This document shows, in pieces, positions 45,345-56,845 of a stretch of 64,000 bases of DNA; the first letter of the stretch is position 1; the number at the start of each line of letters is the position of its first letter. Origin of the DNA: Xenopus tropicalis (lineage: Eukaryota; Chordata; Amphibia; Anura; Pipidae). The notes under the pieces were generated by a model. The model was not told the origin of the DNA, made no database searches, and worked only from the letters and a program-made list of their open reading frames with translations. The stretch is taken from the NCBI RefSeq assembly GCF_000004195.4, contig NC_030677.2:176254019-176318018 (forward strand), given 5' to 3'. Position numbers and translations under genes: made by a program.

Positions 45345-45545
45345 GCAGATTACCTAGGGTGCCCTGTTGGCCACCTCGCCCCTGCACCCTCTCCGCCATG
45401 TGTGTACGCACATACGCAATGCTGTCGCTGGGGGGTCATGACAAGGGAGTGCGGACTAGGGGTAAGCAGGAGAGGTACCTCCCTGGGGCCCCCCATCATT
45501 GTGCCTTAGGCAGGTGCCTACCCTAGTTCTGGCCCTGGTTTCAGT
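45345..45545. repeat. GC-rich dispersed repeat piece
   Basis: 'agggtgcccTGTTGGCCACC', 'ctaggggtaagcaggagagg' and 'ggggccccccatcattg', with 'ttaggcaggtgcctaccctag', parallel to 24640 and 53440-53590. Likely a CAGGGGC hAT-type element, broken. Confidence 0.55.
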
Positions 45546-47472
45546 TTCCATCAAATGCTAAAATATGCACTGGTAAATCTACCTAGTTGCTTAATACTTT
45601 CTGATCTCGCAGAAGCCGCATTACATTCACTCAAAGGAAACATTGTTCACACAACGAAGGAACCATGTTTCTCATTGCAAATACTTTTTTTTTTCCGTCA
45701 GTGACAAAAGGTCTGACCTTATATTACATAACTTTGGGCATTATTTTGCTTCTAGACTTTTTTACCCATTGTACTGTTTGCAAAGCATTCTTTAATCTTG
45801 AGAGAGGAAAATAAAAAAAGTTTGATTTAATTCTAATATTTGGAAGAGCTTTTTCCCATTCTCAGAATCATATTTCTCACCACTCAGAGAATCCCATCTG
45901 ATGCTTCATGTCTAAATGACTTGTTTGCTACATTATTAATTTCATTGCCTTATTTTGAACTCTTGGGCACTTGTTTTGGTAACTTCTCTGCATGAGTTCT
46001 TGTGATCTTCCTCTGGTTCAATACACATTTTAGGGCCTCCTGACATTCCCAATACGTTGCTTGTTTCTACAGGATATTAATGCCCGCGTTTAAAGTTTCT
46101 ATCGTAAAGGTTCTTAGACCAAACAAAGTTAGGTTTGTTAAGTAGTGTCACAGGGTAGCACGTATCAGATGAACAAGTGATTGTGACTTCAGCTGAAAGA
46201 TATGCAAACCAGTGATTAAACAACAGAAACTGCCCTTTAACTATGTTCACACAGATGGCCAGAGTGAAAAGGATTCTTGTATTGGATCAAGACAATACAG
46301 AAACACCCTGTGTTTTCACTATTTCCCCATATTAGCATAGTATTTGATACTCAGGGCCATTGTGGGGCACCTCTATCTCCTTCATTAATCTGTGCCTCTA
46401 AGAATGCCAGCTTTACTTGTTTTCACTGAGATGCTGTTTCAAAAGAGAGATAATAGATCTTCTGCCTTCTCTTGCTTGTGTGTAATTTGTTTCATGCAAC
46501 AGCAATCAAAGATAACCTGCCTGCAATTGATTACAGGTTTTGTGCCTCCTCAATGACATGTTGCTACACAGTGATACGGTTACAAGATAGAAACAGATAA
46601 GAGCGAGGCCTTCTCTGAGCTATAAAATGTTTATTTGTTGCATGATTAATTAAGAATGGCACATTGGAATCTTCCATGAACACAGAGCATTCACATAAAT
46701 ACATATTTATTTAGCAAGCAGCTAAGCATGTGTCCTGTTGCTGTAAATGTGTGTGAATATACATAATATATATAAATATAAAACATATATATATGTCTGT
46801 ATGTTTTTAGTGCACATTCTGCAAATGCAATAAAGAGTCCTTTGTTAGCTGTCCAAACAGAGTAAAGTCATACTCTCCTGGATCTGTTGAAATGCATCTA
46901 ATGAGCAGCTCCAGACTCACATCTGCTGAATTACAGGATAGCTGGATTGCGCAAGGGGCCGGTGAAATGTCCTAGTTTTATACCAAATAAATATTTGAGA
47001 ACCTTAATTGACGCTGAATGGCTTGCAGAAAAATTAGACACTGTCTATGTCTCAGGCAGCAAGATTCAAGCACACATCCATGTTTTCAAGAGGCCAAGGG
47101 GGAAATTCAAGTCTTATTAGTCCAAAACTGTATGAAGATTGGTGAAAAAAGCGTAATGCCAGAATATACTCGTTTCTTAGAGCTTTATTTTGAAACAAAA
47201 AAAATGGCTTTTTGTTTAAATAATGAATTTCATTTGTGCTGTTTATGTGTGCCAGCTTCAGTTTGTTTTCTTCACTGCATCTGATATTTTTATGTGTAAT
47301 ATATTTAATTTGCTAACGCAGAATGCAGGATATTCTTTCCATTAATTCTATCATACCGTAAGACTGTTAGTACCCACTTTTATGTGAGTTGACTTCAGAA
47401 AGGGCTGTGTTAGGGCAATGCCACACTGATTTCAGTGAAGTATAAGTGACTTACCCTGTCACACAGTCTGTT
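45546..47472. other. Long repeat-poor stretch, candidate regulatory DNA
   Basis: 46400-46730 and 46850-47300 have no repeats, modest A/T bias and many short TF-like boxes (TAATTAAG, GATAAGAG, CAATTGATTACAG), like conserved non-coding elements. An 88-codon frame at 47018-47284 (+) is Cys-rich but unrecognised. At 47410 GTTAGGGCAATGCCACAC is a piece of the 18/29-kb repeat family. Confidence 0.3.
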
Positions 47473-47674
47473 TTGACGACACACAGAGCTACTACTGTAG
47501 TAACAGCTACTTCTCACGACTACAAAAATAGACAATGCTGATAATTTACTGATAATTGTCACTACGTGTGTTTTACCAGAGGCAATTCTCAGTATTGTCT
47601 ATGGCAGGGTGTTTTCTGGCATTTAGTAGCCGTGACAAGTAGCTGCTACTAAGTAGCTCTGTGTGTCTTCACCC
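47473..47674. mobile_element. Second copy of the GGGTGAAGACACA MITE
   Basis: 'gacgacacacagagctactac' at the left pairs with 'aagtagctctgtgtgtcttcaccc' + TTA at the right; inner arms 'cagctacttctcacgac' and 'gtgacaagtagctg'. The left end is truncated. Confidence 0.8.
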
Positions 47675-48566
47675 TTAGATTTTATAATCAGTCATAAGCA
47701 TGGCATTTTAGGTAAAAGTGCTCCAGCAACAAGGAGATACTGACCCGGTTACTTAGGAGTTGCCCAGTCCCATGAACACTTAACAGCACCTCTGCTTGGC
47801 TGTATCTTATTATCACTACTTTTCTTACTGTTATTTTCTTGAATTGTGGGGAAAAACTGAGATCTCAAATGTTAATAAATCTGCCCTCAATGTTCCCCGT
47901 ATTAGGGAAAACTTTGAAAAACCTTTATCTCTAATGTTTATATAACATCCAAACAAAAAAATTGAAGGTTGGGCCACCACAATAAAAGCTATTCCCGAAA
48001 AGTGAACTAAGGAGCATAGTTGCATAGTTTACACTGAAATATGGCATAGGAGATGGAGAAATGCCCACTAGGGGAGTGGACAAAATGTTGTTACAATTAA
48101 AATAAATGATTCATTTAATTAAATAATTGAACTATAAATCTCTCTACACTCAAGATTTGTCACCAGTCTGTTAGAGAAAGCCCAGAATGCTTTTTTTAGA
48201 CTTCATGAGAAGCTGGAGGCAAAGCCAAAGTAGCCAACAGTGAGAGTATACCATAATATATAATAACATTCCTAACTCTGGCCAAGGCTGTTAATTAAAG
48301 GATATTATAGATACTCCCCAGTGACCCATACCACTGGGATTACACATATAATGATAAATGAATTCAGTTGTATTATGATCTGGATAGATAGGATCCCAGG
48401 AAATACAAATAATGACATCAGTTCAATAGACATGTATTTGTAAGGCTTTAATAATGGCTTATTGATTGTAGGGATCTCATTTCCTGCCATCCTGCCACTG
48501 AGACCATCATGGAAATGGAACACCCCCACATTTTAACAAAGATGTCCTTTACTTTATATTATAAAG
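47675..48566. other. Unassigned stretch
   Basis: No gene or named repeat seen; A/T-rich. Confidence 0.35.
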
Positions 48567-48818
48567 GTCCAGATTCAATTCAGTGAGAAAAAGGTTTATT
48601 ATATAAAAAACTTATGAATGAGATTGAATGTGAGATGCAATTTAATTCAGAAAAACGTAATTCTCTGTTTATCACATGACAACTCTGTTGAAGTTTATGG
48701 AAAAAAACTAGAAGTGAATTGAGAGAAAAGTTTTTTTCTTCTCAAATTGAATCTCATTCATAAGTTTTCACGGGATAAACGATGAGATAAGGCTTTTCTC
48801 ACTAAATTTAATCTTGCC
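48567..48818. mobile_element. Palindromic MITE (AGATTCAATTCAGTGAG)
   Basis: 'ccagattcaattcagtgagaaa' at the left pairs with 'tttctcactaaatttaatcttg' at the right; 'cttatgaatgagattgaat' pairs with 'attgaatctcattcataag'. About 250 bp, with no coding capacity. Confidence 0.8.
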
Positions 48819-48864
48819 CAAAATGTGTTCATTTCATGTCACATGCTAAAAGTACACACTACTT

Positions 48865-49161
48865 CAGGGGTTACCAACCTTTTTTACCTGTGAACCACAC
48901 TCAAATTTAAAAAGAGTTAAAGAATAAAAAATGTTGATGAGGGTGCCAAATAAGGGCTGTGATTGGCTATATGGTAGCCTCTATGCGGACTGGCAGCCTA
49001 AATGAGATTCTGGTTGGCAGTACTACTGGTTTTTATGGAATCAAAACTTGCCCCCAAGCCAGAAATGGAAAAATAATCACCTGCTTTGAGGCCACTGGGA
49101 GCAACATCCAAGGGGTTTGGGAGCAACATGTTGCTTACCAACCACTGGTTGGGGATCACTG
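48865..49161. mobile_element. Non-autonomous hAT element (CAGGGGTTACCAACC)
   Basis: Begins CAGGGGTTACCAACC and ends CTGGTTGGGGATCACTG, an imperfect inverted repeat. Flanks CACTACTT and CACCATTT are a possible diverged 8-bp TSD. Sub-terminal GCAACATGTTGCTTACCAA is typical of this family. The 92-codon frame here is not a gene. Confidence 0.8.
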
Positions 49162-50647
49162 CACCATTTTAACTAAAATAACAAATGTCAAGTACAGTAT
49201 TTGTTGTTGTAATACAATTTGTCCATTAATTGGCTGATGTGACCAAAAAATGTATATCTGCCTTTGGTTTGATGTGCACTATGTGCACTGTGAATCATAT
49301 GATCCCAGGGGGCGGTCCTTAGTACTTAAAATAGCTATTTTCTATTGAGGATTACCCAATGGTACATACTACTAGAAAAGTGTATTTTTATGAAAATGTT
49401 TTACTTATATCCATGGTATTTCAGATACAACACAACTAGCCTTTAGCCAAGCATATTGATGACCACATTATACTTTTGCCTAAATGAATAGAACAGAAAT
49501 GAAGAGGAGCTGCAATCCAACAGGATCACACAATGGTGTGTCAAAATGGACCCTCCACCTGACATATATTACTAAATGATTGGGCAGTAAGGTTTAAATT
49601 GGCCCAAGTGATGAACAATTGTATGTCCATCTTATGTTATATAATGTTTCTTTTTTACCTTGATACTCATTGAAAGACTACAACTTGCTTGTTCAGATTC
49701 TTCTTAAAGGATCCGATCTTATTGCATTTGTATTTATTGGGTTTCTCCTTTTTTTGCCATTACCCCTGTTCAAGTCAGTATCAGGTCACTGATGTTAAAT
49801 CCAGTGGTTGTTTCTTATCCCCCCTCATCCCCCTCCATGACATTTCTTCTTTTTTTTTGCATTTGTCCTGCTCTGACCTCCCCCCCCTCCACCCCACCTT
49901 CACTGACACATTCTATTTTTTTCAATACTATCTTGGTCTTCTTTCTTTGTCTCTACCTCTGCATTGTTCCTTTTTATCAACCCTTTATATTGCCCTCACA
50001 TGCTTTTTTTTTAAATTCTCTGGGGTCTGCTTGTTTTCCATGAACCCAATTATTTGTAAAAAAAAAAAAAATGCAGAGGTCAATGAAATGTCTATGGCTT
50101 GCCCCCTTCTCTTTGCTATCTGCGGTAGTCTCTTTCAATAAATCTGGATATTATTTTATTCAATTTGTTTTCAATGGGATTCTCTTCTACCTATTTAAAT
50201 GGTGCATTGTATTCCTGCTTTATTATTAGTATTCTATGCTTTACAGTATATATTTTATAAACTTTAATATTAGTATTTTATGCTTTACAGTATATATTTT
50301 ATATGCATATACTATCTGCAACTAAATTGCTATTATAGAAAACTTAGCTGAAAAAATACAAACATTTTTCAAATTCAAGTTTCCGGACTCCAATTTTGAA
50401 TATTTATCGATCAAAAAAAAATCTCAAAAATGTCAAACTTCTATAGAATTCATTAGGAGGTATGGTTTTGATGTTCAATCTGTTTTATTCATTTATTTAT
50501 TTATTTTTTTTTTTAAACAGTCGATTGTGTAAAAATAAATGAAACAAAAAGATTTGTTTTGATGGAGTAGGTACATAAGTCAAATTGAAAACTGGAAACT
50601 TTGGAGATGAATATTAGACTTCACTAAACTGGATTAAACAGGAGCCA
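49162..50647. other. Pyrimidine-rich and A/T-rich unassigned stretch
   Basis: 49700-50060 on the plus strand is strongly pyrimidine-rich (C and T runs), which keeps a 150-codon frame open with no domain; it ends at an A-run (50058-50071). 50340-50640 looks like a degraded A/T-rich MITE. Confidence 0.4.
50221..50308. repeat. 44-bp tandem duplication
   Basis: TATTAGTATTCTATGCTTTA and CAGTATATATTTTATA... repeated once with one substitution (TATTAGTATTTTATGCTTTA). Confidence 0.9.
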
Positions 50648-50705
50648 TACAAGTATATGATCTATTATTCAGAAACCCATTATGCAGAAAGCTCTGAAAT
50701 ATTAA
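50648..50705. mobile_element. Fragment of the TA-flanked MITE
   Basis: 'acaagtatatgatctattattcagaaacccattatgc' is the mutated left end of the ACAGGTAT family as at 20106. Confidence 0.6.
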
Positions 50706-50995
50706 AATGTGATTTCCTATCGTGTTCGAACAACAATTACAACAATTCTTACGATTTTGACTGCTAATAATAATACATTTTTGTACTTCCACTGACTGTG
50801 CTAAGGAGTTATCAAAGGTTGCGATTATCCTATAAACAAGAGTTTTCTGGCCAGGGAAACAACTTTTAAAGGATAGCATAAGGGCAAAAAGGTAAGTAGT
50901 ATAAAATGTGCAAAAACATTTTATAACAAATGTATTGAAATGATTCTGAAATTCAGGAATACTTCTGAAAATAATATTCAGAGGCTGTAATGTTC

Positions 50996-51585
50996 ACGTT
51001 AGGCAGCAACCAGGAAGTTAGACCACTGGCAGAAGTCTGACTCTTCCGTAAAGTAGTGATACCCAAGCAGTCCCCTTGTGGGGCCCCGGACTTTCTGCTG
51101 TGGTACTGACTGGGAACCTACTAACTTCAGAGTTCACACAACCAAAATATGAGGTACAGACAAGGATGAGACAAAAACGTTGTCAAAGTCAGGCTAAGGT
51201 CAAGGTGGGCAGCAAGTATGAAGGTCAGAAAGAGCAGGCAGAGGTCAAAACTAGAAAACAAACATGAATAAGCAGGGCCTGAGACAACCAGAAGCCAGCT
51301 TGGGCAAATGGGGAATGAGAGCAGAGGTTTAAATAGGGAGTTTTGGCACCAAAACATAGACGGCGTGAGAAAAAAGGAAGGAAACGAAAAACCCTAACCA
51401 TGGCACCTAAAGCTTCAAACAACTGCGCAAGTCATGACGTCACTGCGCCTGCAAAAACATGCGGCAACGCTTCTCTATGTTTGCGGCTGTGCAAATGGGA
51501 GTAGGGGACCCGAGACGCACCCACCAGCGGTGGGGGAACATGCCGGACTGGTGGTGTGTCTTACAGAGGCTGGAAACATTGATTT
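50996..51585. repeat. GC-rich unassigned element with CRE-like box
   Basis: Markedly more GC-rich than its surroundings; repeated 'gtcaggctaaggtcaaggtgggcagcaagtatg' and 'gcagaggtcaaaac' phrases, then ATGACGTCACTGCGCC (TGACGTCA at about 51436) and 'gcggcaacgcttctctatg'. It looks like the terminal region of an LTR-type or other retroelement; class not determined. Confidence 0.45.
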
Positions 51586-52504
51586 TAATTATGCTTGTTA
51601 TTGCATTTGATTATATTTCTCTCATTTTATTTACTACTGTTATAATAAGAAGTGTATTCACTAATGCTTACCAAGGAAACAAGCTCTTTTTGGGTTTCAA
51701 TAAATGAGCTCTACAGAGAAATAAAAAGCAATCATGAAAGAGAAATGATATCTGATATGGGATTTTCACTAGGTCCTTTCATACTTATAACAAAAGAAAA
51801 ATGTTTTTTTAACACAGTATGAGCAAATCTGTAAGAAACCACAAGTAACCCCCTGGCTATTTTATCTACAATATGAGCCTGATTTCCTATGGGTCTACAG
51901 GGAGCAGGTGGGAATGTGCTCAATATTATTGAGTTAAGTATTTTGTAGACTTCAAAGCAGAGCTACAGTTCTTTAATAAAAGCATGGCTTTATGGAGAAA
52001 TCAGGTAAATGCACCTGCTACCTAGTTCTGCCTGAAAACATTTCAGGTAAGGGACCAGCAAAAGTGATCCTAGCATCTGATTTCATCAAGCAAAAGTGAT
52101 ATTCATTTGAATAAAAGGAGAACATTACATCTAAACCCATTGGGGCAGATTTATAAATATTCACCCTTCAGGGTTCGGCAATCAATCACAAAAATCTTTT
52201 TTTTCAGCAGATGATTGCTTTGGTTTGCTTTGAATGGGTTTATAAAAAAGTTTGTTTTTCCCATCGGCAAGTTTTTACTAAAGTGTTTAGGAACTTAGGA
52301 ACTCACAGTTTCTGCAATTGTTTGCCGGAATCCAGGAGGAGGAAGGTTGATACTTTTGCGCTAATGTGTGTGTGTGGGTACACTCACACGTGTTTGTGTA
52401 ATGATACTAAAACTGCTAAGATGTACATGAAAAGTAAGTACCGTAATGGTTATGAAATTATGAAAAGAAATCAACAGCTTGCATCTGTCCCATTTTGTAA
52501 GATT
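51586..52504. other. Unassigned stretch
   Basis: No gene seen. GGGGCAGATTTATAAAT at 52143 is the left end of a Harbinger-like MITE whose right end was not found. Confidence 0.4.
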
Positions 52505-53021
52505 TTAAAGGGGAACGCCAAATCTTGAACCAAAATTTGTTAAAGAACACAGAAACCCCTACTATACCTATTGCTGTAACCTGTTCCTTCAAAAATTATG
52601 AATAAATAGCATTTTTATATGCTGAAATCTACCTGCAAAATAATTCTTCTCTTTCTGCATGATTTGATGGCAGGGGAGGAGGGACTAAAAGACTTATGTA
52701 ACAAATTGTAAAAACATTTGCACAGCTTACAGACAGCATGCAGGAACTACATAACCCACAATGAACTGCATTGGCATCACGTGTGCAGGGAATTGTGGGA
52801 TTTGGAGGAAGCAGACTGAAAGCAGGTTGAGGACAGTCGACTACTGTAACATTTTATTTGAGTCTCAAAGTAGCCAGCCAGATCAGCAGGAGAACAGGGG
52901 GCTGGGTTTAGGTAACTGTTCCAAACCTTATTATTACATCAAAAATCATGAAAAGGCTGCATAAGTTGTTCAACATTATGTTTACTTTTCAAAAAGTTGT
53001 TTGGGTGAAGCTCCCCTTTAA
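52505..53021. mobile_element. TTAA MITE (AGGGGAACGCC...GAAGCTCCCCT)
   Basis: Left end TTAA + AGGGGAACGCC, right end GGGTGAAGCTCCCCT + TTAA; 517 bp. Inner hairpin 'aacccacaatgaactgcat' with 'ggaattgtgggattt'. T2-like family by TSD. Confidence 0.8.
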
Positions 53022-53044
53022 AGGAATAAAGGGGAATAAACATA

Positions 53045-53145
53045 CATTTTTTCGCCGCTCCGTGAAACAATCCCCCAATGGCGAAATGCGGAAATTCTCT
53101 GTGAATACATGCCTGGTGAATTATTTCGCCCATCACTAATAGAGA
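53045..53145. mobile_element. Right end of the 26.6-kb MITE family
   Basis: 'ttttttcgccgctccgtgaaa', 'aaatgcggaaattc' and the end AATTATTTCGCCCATCACTA match the opposite terminus of the AGTGATG...CGAA family. Confidence 0.55.
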
Positions 53146-53164
53146 GTTCAATTCCTCCCCACCT

Positions 53165-53285
53165 CCAGGCCCACAATGGGCTTTAAAATAGGCCCTGGCA
53201 TTTCAAGTACATAGAGGGCTAAACACCCCCCACCAGCCCAATAAATAGTGGCTGTCTATGGCACCTTACAGCAACTGCTCTGGCA
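53165..53285. repeat. Dispersed repeat (TAGGCCCTGGCATTT)
   Basis: 'taggccctggcatttcaagtac', 'gaggGCTAAACACCCCCCAC', 'cagcccaataaatagtggctg' recur at 59585-59680 in the same orientation. Confidence 0.65.
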
Positions 53286-53404
53286 TTGCCAAAATCCAAA
53301 GTCCAGGCCTGCCCACCTTCTTTTAATTGGTAAAAAAAAATCAGAATTAAATATGACCTAAGGAATTACCCAGCATATCATAAATATTTCTAATTCTTCA
53401 GGTA

Positions 53405-53600
53405 CAGATGAGTAACCCCCAGGGGCGGGCCAAGCCGACCGGGTGCCCTAGGCAACCCGGTCGGCCAACTTCGCCCACCTCCCCCCCCCAAAGCACAGCG
53501 GTGCGATTAGATCGGTCATTGCCTCCACCGCTAATGACAAGCGGCGGAGGCAATGACAAAGTAGCACTAGGGGTAGGCAGGAGAGGCTCCTATGTCCACA
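53405..53600. repeat. GC-rich dispersed repeat with inner palindromes
   Basis: Begins CAGGGGCGGGCCAAGCC; GACCGGGTGCCCTAGG faces CCTAGGCAACCCGGTC, and GATCGGTCATTGCCTCC faces GGAGGCAATGACAAAG. The end 'ctaggggtaggcaggagaggct' is shared with 24.6 and 45.4 kb. Probably a CAGGGGC hAT-type element. Confidence 0.6.
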
Positions 53601-53615
53601 CCAACCAAAACCTAA

Positions 53616-53803
53616 TCCTATCTAGTAGGCAAATCTAGAGCAACTGGACTTGCTAAGTAATCATTGCACTACTCATCCGAGCAGCTTCTTCAGTTCAGAT
53701 GAGTAGGGAAAGTTTGTCAATGATTACTCAGTAAGTCCAGTTGCTCTAGATTTACTTCTACTACTAGATATACCATAACCTGGATGAATGAAAACCTTCA
53801 TAG
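53616..53803. mobile_element. Penelope-like element 3: two inverted tails only
   Basis: TCTAGAGCAACTGGACTTG at the left pairs with TAAGTCCAGTTGCTCTAGA at the right, and GTAATCATTG with CAATGATTAC. After the right arm come TACTACTAGATATACC and CTGGATGAATGAAAACCTTC, the 3' end also seen in PLE 1 at about 8290-8320. The centre keeps only 'actcatccgagcagcttcttcag' and 'cagatgagtaggGAAAG'. No coding sequence is left. Confidence 0.8.
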
Positions 53804-54894
53804 ACTAATCATGGAGCTCATTTGACGTATCTGAAATATATTTGACCATTACCTGTATTTGGTTTAACACACTAATGACCAGAAAAATAGTCATAATCTA
53901 TAGCAGATGTAGCCCCTGACGCCCACAAGCCTACAAAAATAAATGAGGCAATTTTTAGAACTGTTTATACCTGTGTATCAGTTTCAAAAATATTTACAAT
54001 GATAATGTTTAATTCATGGCTGGCAATATTCACTGATCAAAGCGTGGTAGTTTAAGCGCTCATTCTCATTACGATCTTGTCATCTAGATATCATCAAATA
54101 AACTCTGCCCAGTAGGTGGTTAGTGTAATACATCACATCACTGATTCTGTATAACATATAGGAGTAAATTGTTCCAGACAAACAGATAATAATTTTCAGC
54201 TAAGTTTAAGATGTTTACCCAAAAAGATAATTGTTAGCAGATTAAGCCGAAGGAGTTGCCTGTTTATCTTCCATGTGCTTCACTGAAAGCATAGGGGATT
54301 AGTATCATACGTATTTTAAAATCCACTCAATTTTAGTCTCCAATTTGGCAGCTTGCTCAATGGCACAGCAAAGACTCTATTGCACTTCATAGTTCTGTAT
54401 CTGTATTCTAGAACTATACAGAAGTGTAAGAAATGTGTTTGGGTGCAAGTATCATTAATATATATGGCACTTAAAGCTGGGAACTTGTTGTAATGTGTCT
54501 TAATAAATCCCATGATGCAATGAGAGTTTAATGGCACATTATAGAAATGCAAGGGTGCTGCCATTTTCTCATCTTGAATTATTTCAAAGCATAGCAATAT
54601 ATAGGCAGAAGGTGGAGAGGCTGAAGATATAATTGGTGCATATGTGTCCACTAATTCTTTCTTATCATAATAAAAATCATTAACTGCTGTAAAATACTTT
54701 ATCACATTAATTCCTCGGTATTATATTGTATATATTATATTGGTGTGAAAGACTTTATCATATCCATATCATATTAAATTTCAGTTTATAGAGGTAAACG
54801 GCTTTATCATGTTAATTCATTGGGATTATATTAGTGTGAGCGACCTCATTTACTGGCTTATTAATTAGTCTAAATGAATTCATTGTCTTTTCAG
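53804..54894. other. Unassigned stretch
   Basis: A 129-codon minus-strand frame (54316-54705) has no domain I recognise. No named repeat. Confidence 0.35.
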
Positions 54895-55153
54895 TAGTGT
54901 TTTACTAAACCGCTTTTCCTAAAAAATAATTTAAACATTAAATAACTCCAATAGAATTGTTTTGCCACCAATAAGAATCAATAATCTTAGTTGGGATCAA
55001 GTACAAGGTACTGTTTTATTATTACGGATAAAAAGGAAATCATTTTTAAAAATCTGAATTATTGGATTAAAATGGAGTCTATGGGAGATGGGCTTCCAGG
55101 ATTTGGAGCTTTCTAGATAATGGGTTTCAATATAACGGATCCCAAACCTCTAT
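54895..55153. mobile_element. TA-flanked MITE, left end missing
   Basis: 'ttgggatcaagtacaaggtactg', 'aatggagtctatgggagatgg' and 'ggatcccaaacct' in family order; the first 60 bp are lost. Confidence 0.8.
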
Positions 55154-55536
55154 TGCAGTAGCAGAGAACTAAACGCTGACAAAATATGTTTTGCCTATAA
55201 GATTGTTATTAGGCAAAGAACAGAAGTGCATATACCCAAAGCATCTGTTTACAATCATTACATTAGTTTTGCATGGTTTACTAAAGACTAGTGACAGAAT
55301 TGTCACCAAATATAGACAAAATTTCACCAATTTCTATCACAGTCTGTAAAAGTAATGTTGTATTAAAAATATGCAAGAAATTGTGATTGTCATTTTTTTT
55401 AACATTAGCAGAGAAAAAAAGTCAGTTGGGTAAAAATTGATATATACTTATTAACATAATTTGTAATGCTGAATTTATACATTCATAAATAGCTAATAAA
55501 TACTATTTTATATAAACTATTCATTGTTGTGGTAAT
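55154..55536. other. Unassigned A/T-rich sequence
   Basis: No feature seen between the MITE and the hAT copy. Confidence 0.35.
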
Positions 55537-55683
55537 TTGCAGTGGCACCCAAAAACTCTGCATTGTTCACACCTCAGGCTGCAGTCACCCACATTGTTTA
55601 CTTCTTCACACCTCAGATTGTAGGAACAGTGCCAGCATTGTGTCACTGTATGTACTGTGTATGGCACACAAAGGGAACTAAGG

Positions 55684-56325
55684 GCAGGCAGAGTATGGCA
55701 CATACAGGCAGCATAGGGCAGGCAGAGTATGGCACACACAGGCAGCATAGGGCAGGCAGAGTATGGCACACACAGGCAGCATAGGGCAGGCAGAGTATGG
55801 CACACACAGGCAGCATAGGGCAGGCAGAGTATGGAACACACAGGCAGCATAGGGCAGGCAGAGTATGGCACACACAGGCAGCATAGGGCAGGCAGAGTAT
55901 GGCACACACAGGCAGCATAGGGCAGGCAGAGTATGGCACACACAGGCAGCATAGGGCAGGCAGAGTATGGCACACACAGGCAGCATAGGGCAGGCAGAGT
56001 ATGGCACACACAGGCAGCATAGGGCAGGCAGAGTATGGCACACACAGGCAGCATAGGGCAGGCAGAGTATGGCACACACAGGCAGCATAGGGCAGGCAGA
56101 GTATGGCACACACAGGCAGCATAGGGCAGGCAGAGTATGGCACACACAGGCAGCATAGGGCAGGCAGAGTATGGCACACACAGGCAGCATAGGGCAGGCA
56201 GAGTATGGCACACACAGGCAGCATAGGGCAGGCAGAGTATGGCACACACAGGCAGCATAGGGCAGGCAGAGTATGGCACACACAGGCAGCATAGGGCAGG
56301 CAGAGTATGGCACACACAGGCAGCA
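55684..56325. repeat. 34-bp tandem array, about 19 copies
   Basis: The unit is GGCAGCATAGGGCAGGCAGA + GTATGGCACACACA, nearly invariant (variants: CATACA in unit 1, GGAACAC near 55833). Period 34 is not a multiple of three and the minus strand has no stop in any frame. All three minus frames therefore read the same 34-residue peptide cycle and produce open frames of 211-292 codons. These are by-products of the repeat, not genes. Confidence 0.97.
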
Positions 56326-56455
56326 TGCAGTACTCTGCCTGCCCTATGCTGCCTGTATGTGTCATACTCTGCCTGCCCTTCTCTGCCTGTGTGTGCCATA
56401 CTCTGCCTGCCCTTAGCTGTCTGTGTGTGCCATGCTGTCTGCCCTATGCTGCCTG
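56326..56455. repeat. Inverted, degraded 34-bp units
   Basis: After GGCAGCATGCAGTACTCTGC the unit switches strand: CTGCCTGCCCTATGCTGCCT, then GTGTGTGCCATACTCTGCC, for about four degraded copies. With the main array this forms a large foldback. Confidence 0.9.
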
Positions 56456-56845
56456 CAGGAGGTGAACCTGGCAGAGGTTTGTTCTGGGAGTTTGTTAGTA
56501 GTTGGAAATAGCCATTAAATGGTCCCTAAGATGTGTAATTATGTGCTAAGGGTTGCTGTGCTATCCACAGGGGAGGAGGAGGCATATGGATTTAAGGGTG
56601 TGTCTTTATATGACATAATATAATTCTTTCACATATGAATGATGGTTGATATCCCCACAGTGAGCACCAACCATTTGGGGTTTTGCTGTGCTACTACCAT
56701 TAATGTGGGCATGGGGTGTTTTGAAGTGGGTGCGGTTTAAAAAAGGGGAGTGGTCAAAACTGGCTTCCATTAGCGGCCCTCCACTATATATGCTAAAGAA
56801 ATTCTGGCCCTCGGCACCACAGAAGTTGGACTGCACTTGGCTATA

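Larger units (their letters stand above)
55537..56845. mobile_element. hAT element, second copy, expanded by 34-bp repeats
   Basis: Reverse-oriented copy of 16315-17307. 'ctgcattgttcacacctcagg' and 'tgtttacttcttcacacctcag' at the left, and 'gaggtgaacctggcagagg', 'ccattaaatggtccctaag', 'ggaggcatatggatttaagg' at the right, are shared. The right end reads GCCCTCGGCACCACAGAAGT then TGGACTGCAC; the left end is near GCAGTGGCACCC, and the TSD is unclear. The repeat array makes up half the element. Confidence 0.85.

Noticed and set aside
48959..49237. 92-codon frame
   Set aside because: Lies mostly inside the hAT element 48865-49161, which is non-coding in all its copies.
49689..50141. 150-codon plus-strand frame
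   Set aside because: It stays open because the strand is pyrimidine-rich; no domain, no splice context, and ends in an A-run.
54316..54705. 129-codon minus-strand frame as a gene
   Set aside because: No recognisable domain, A/T-rich codons, no splice or promoter context.
55521..56399. 292-, 240- and 211-codon minus-strand frames
   Set aside because: All are read-through of one 34-bp tandem repeat with no stops; they encode the same cycle and have no start, domain or codon pattern of a gene.
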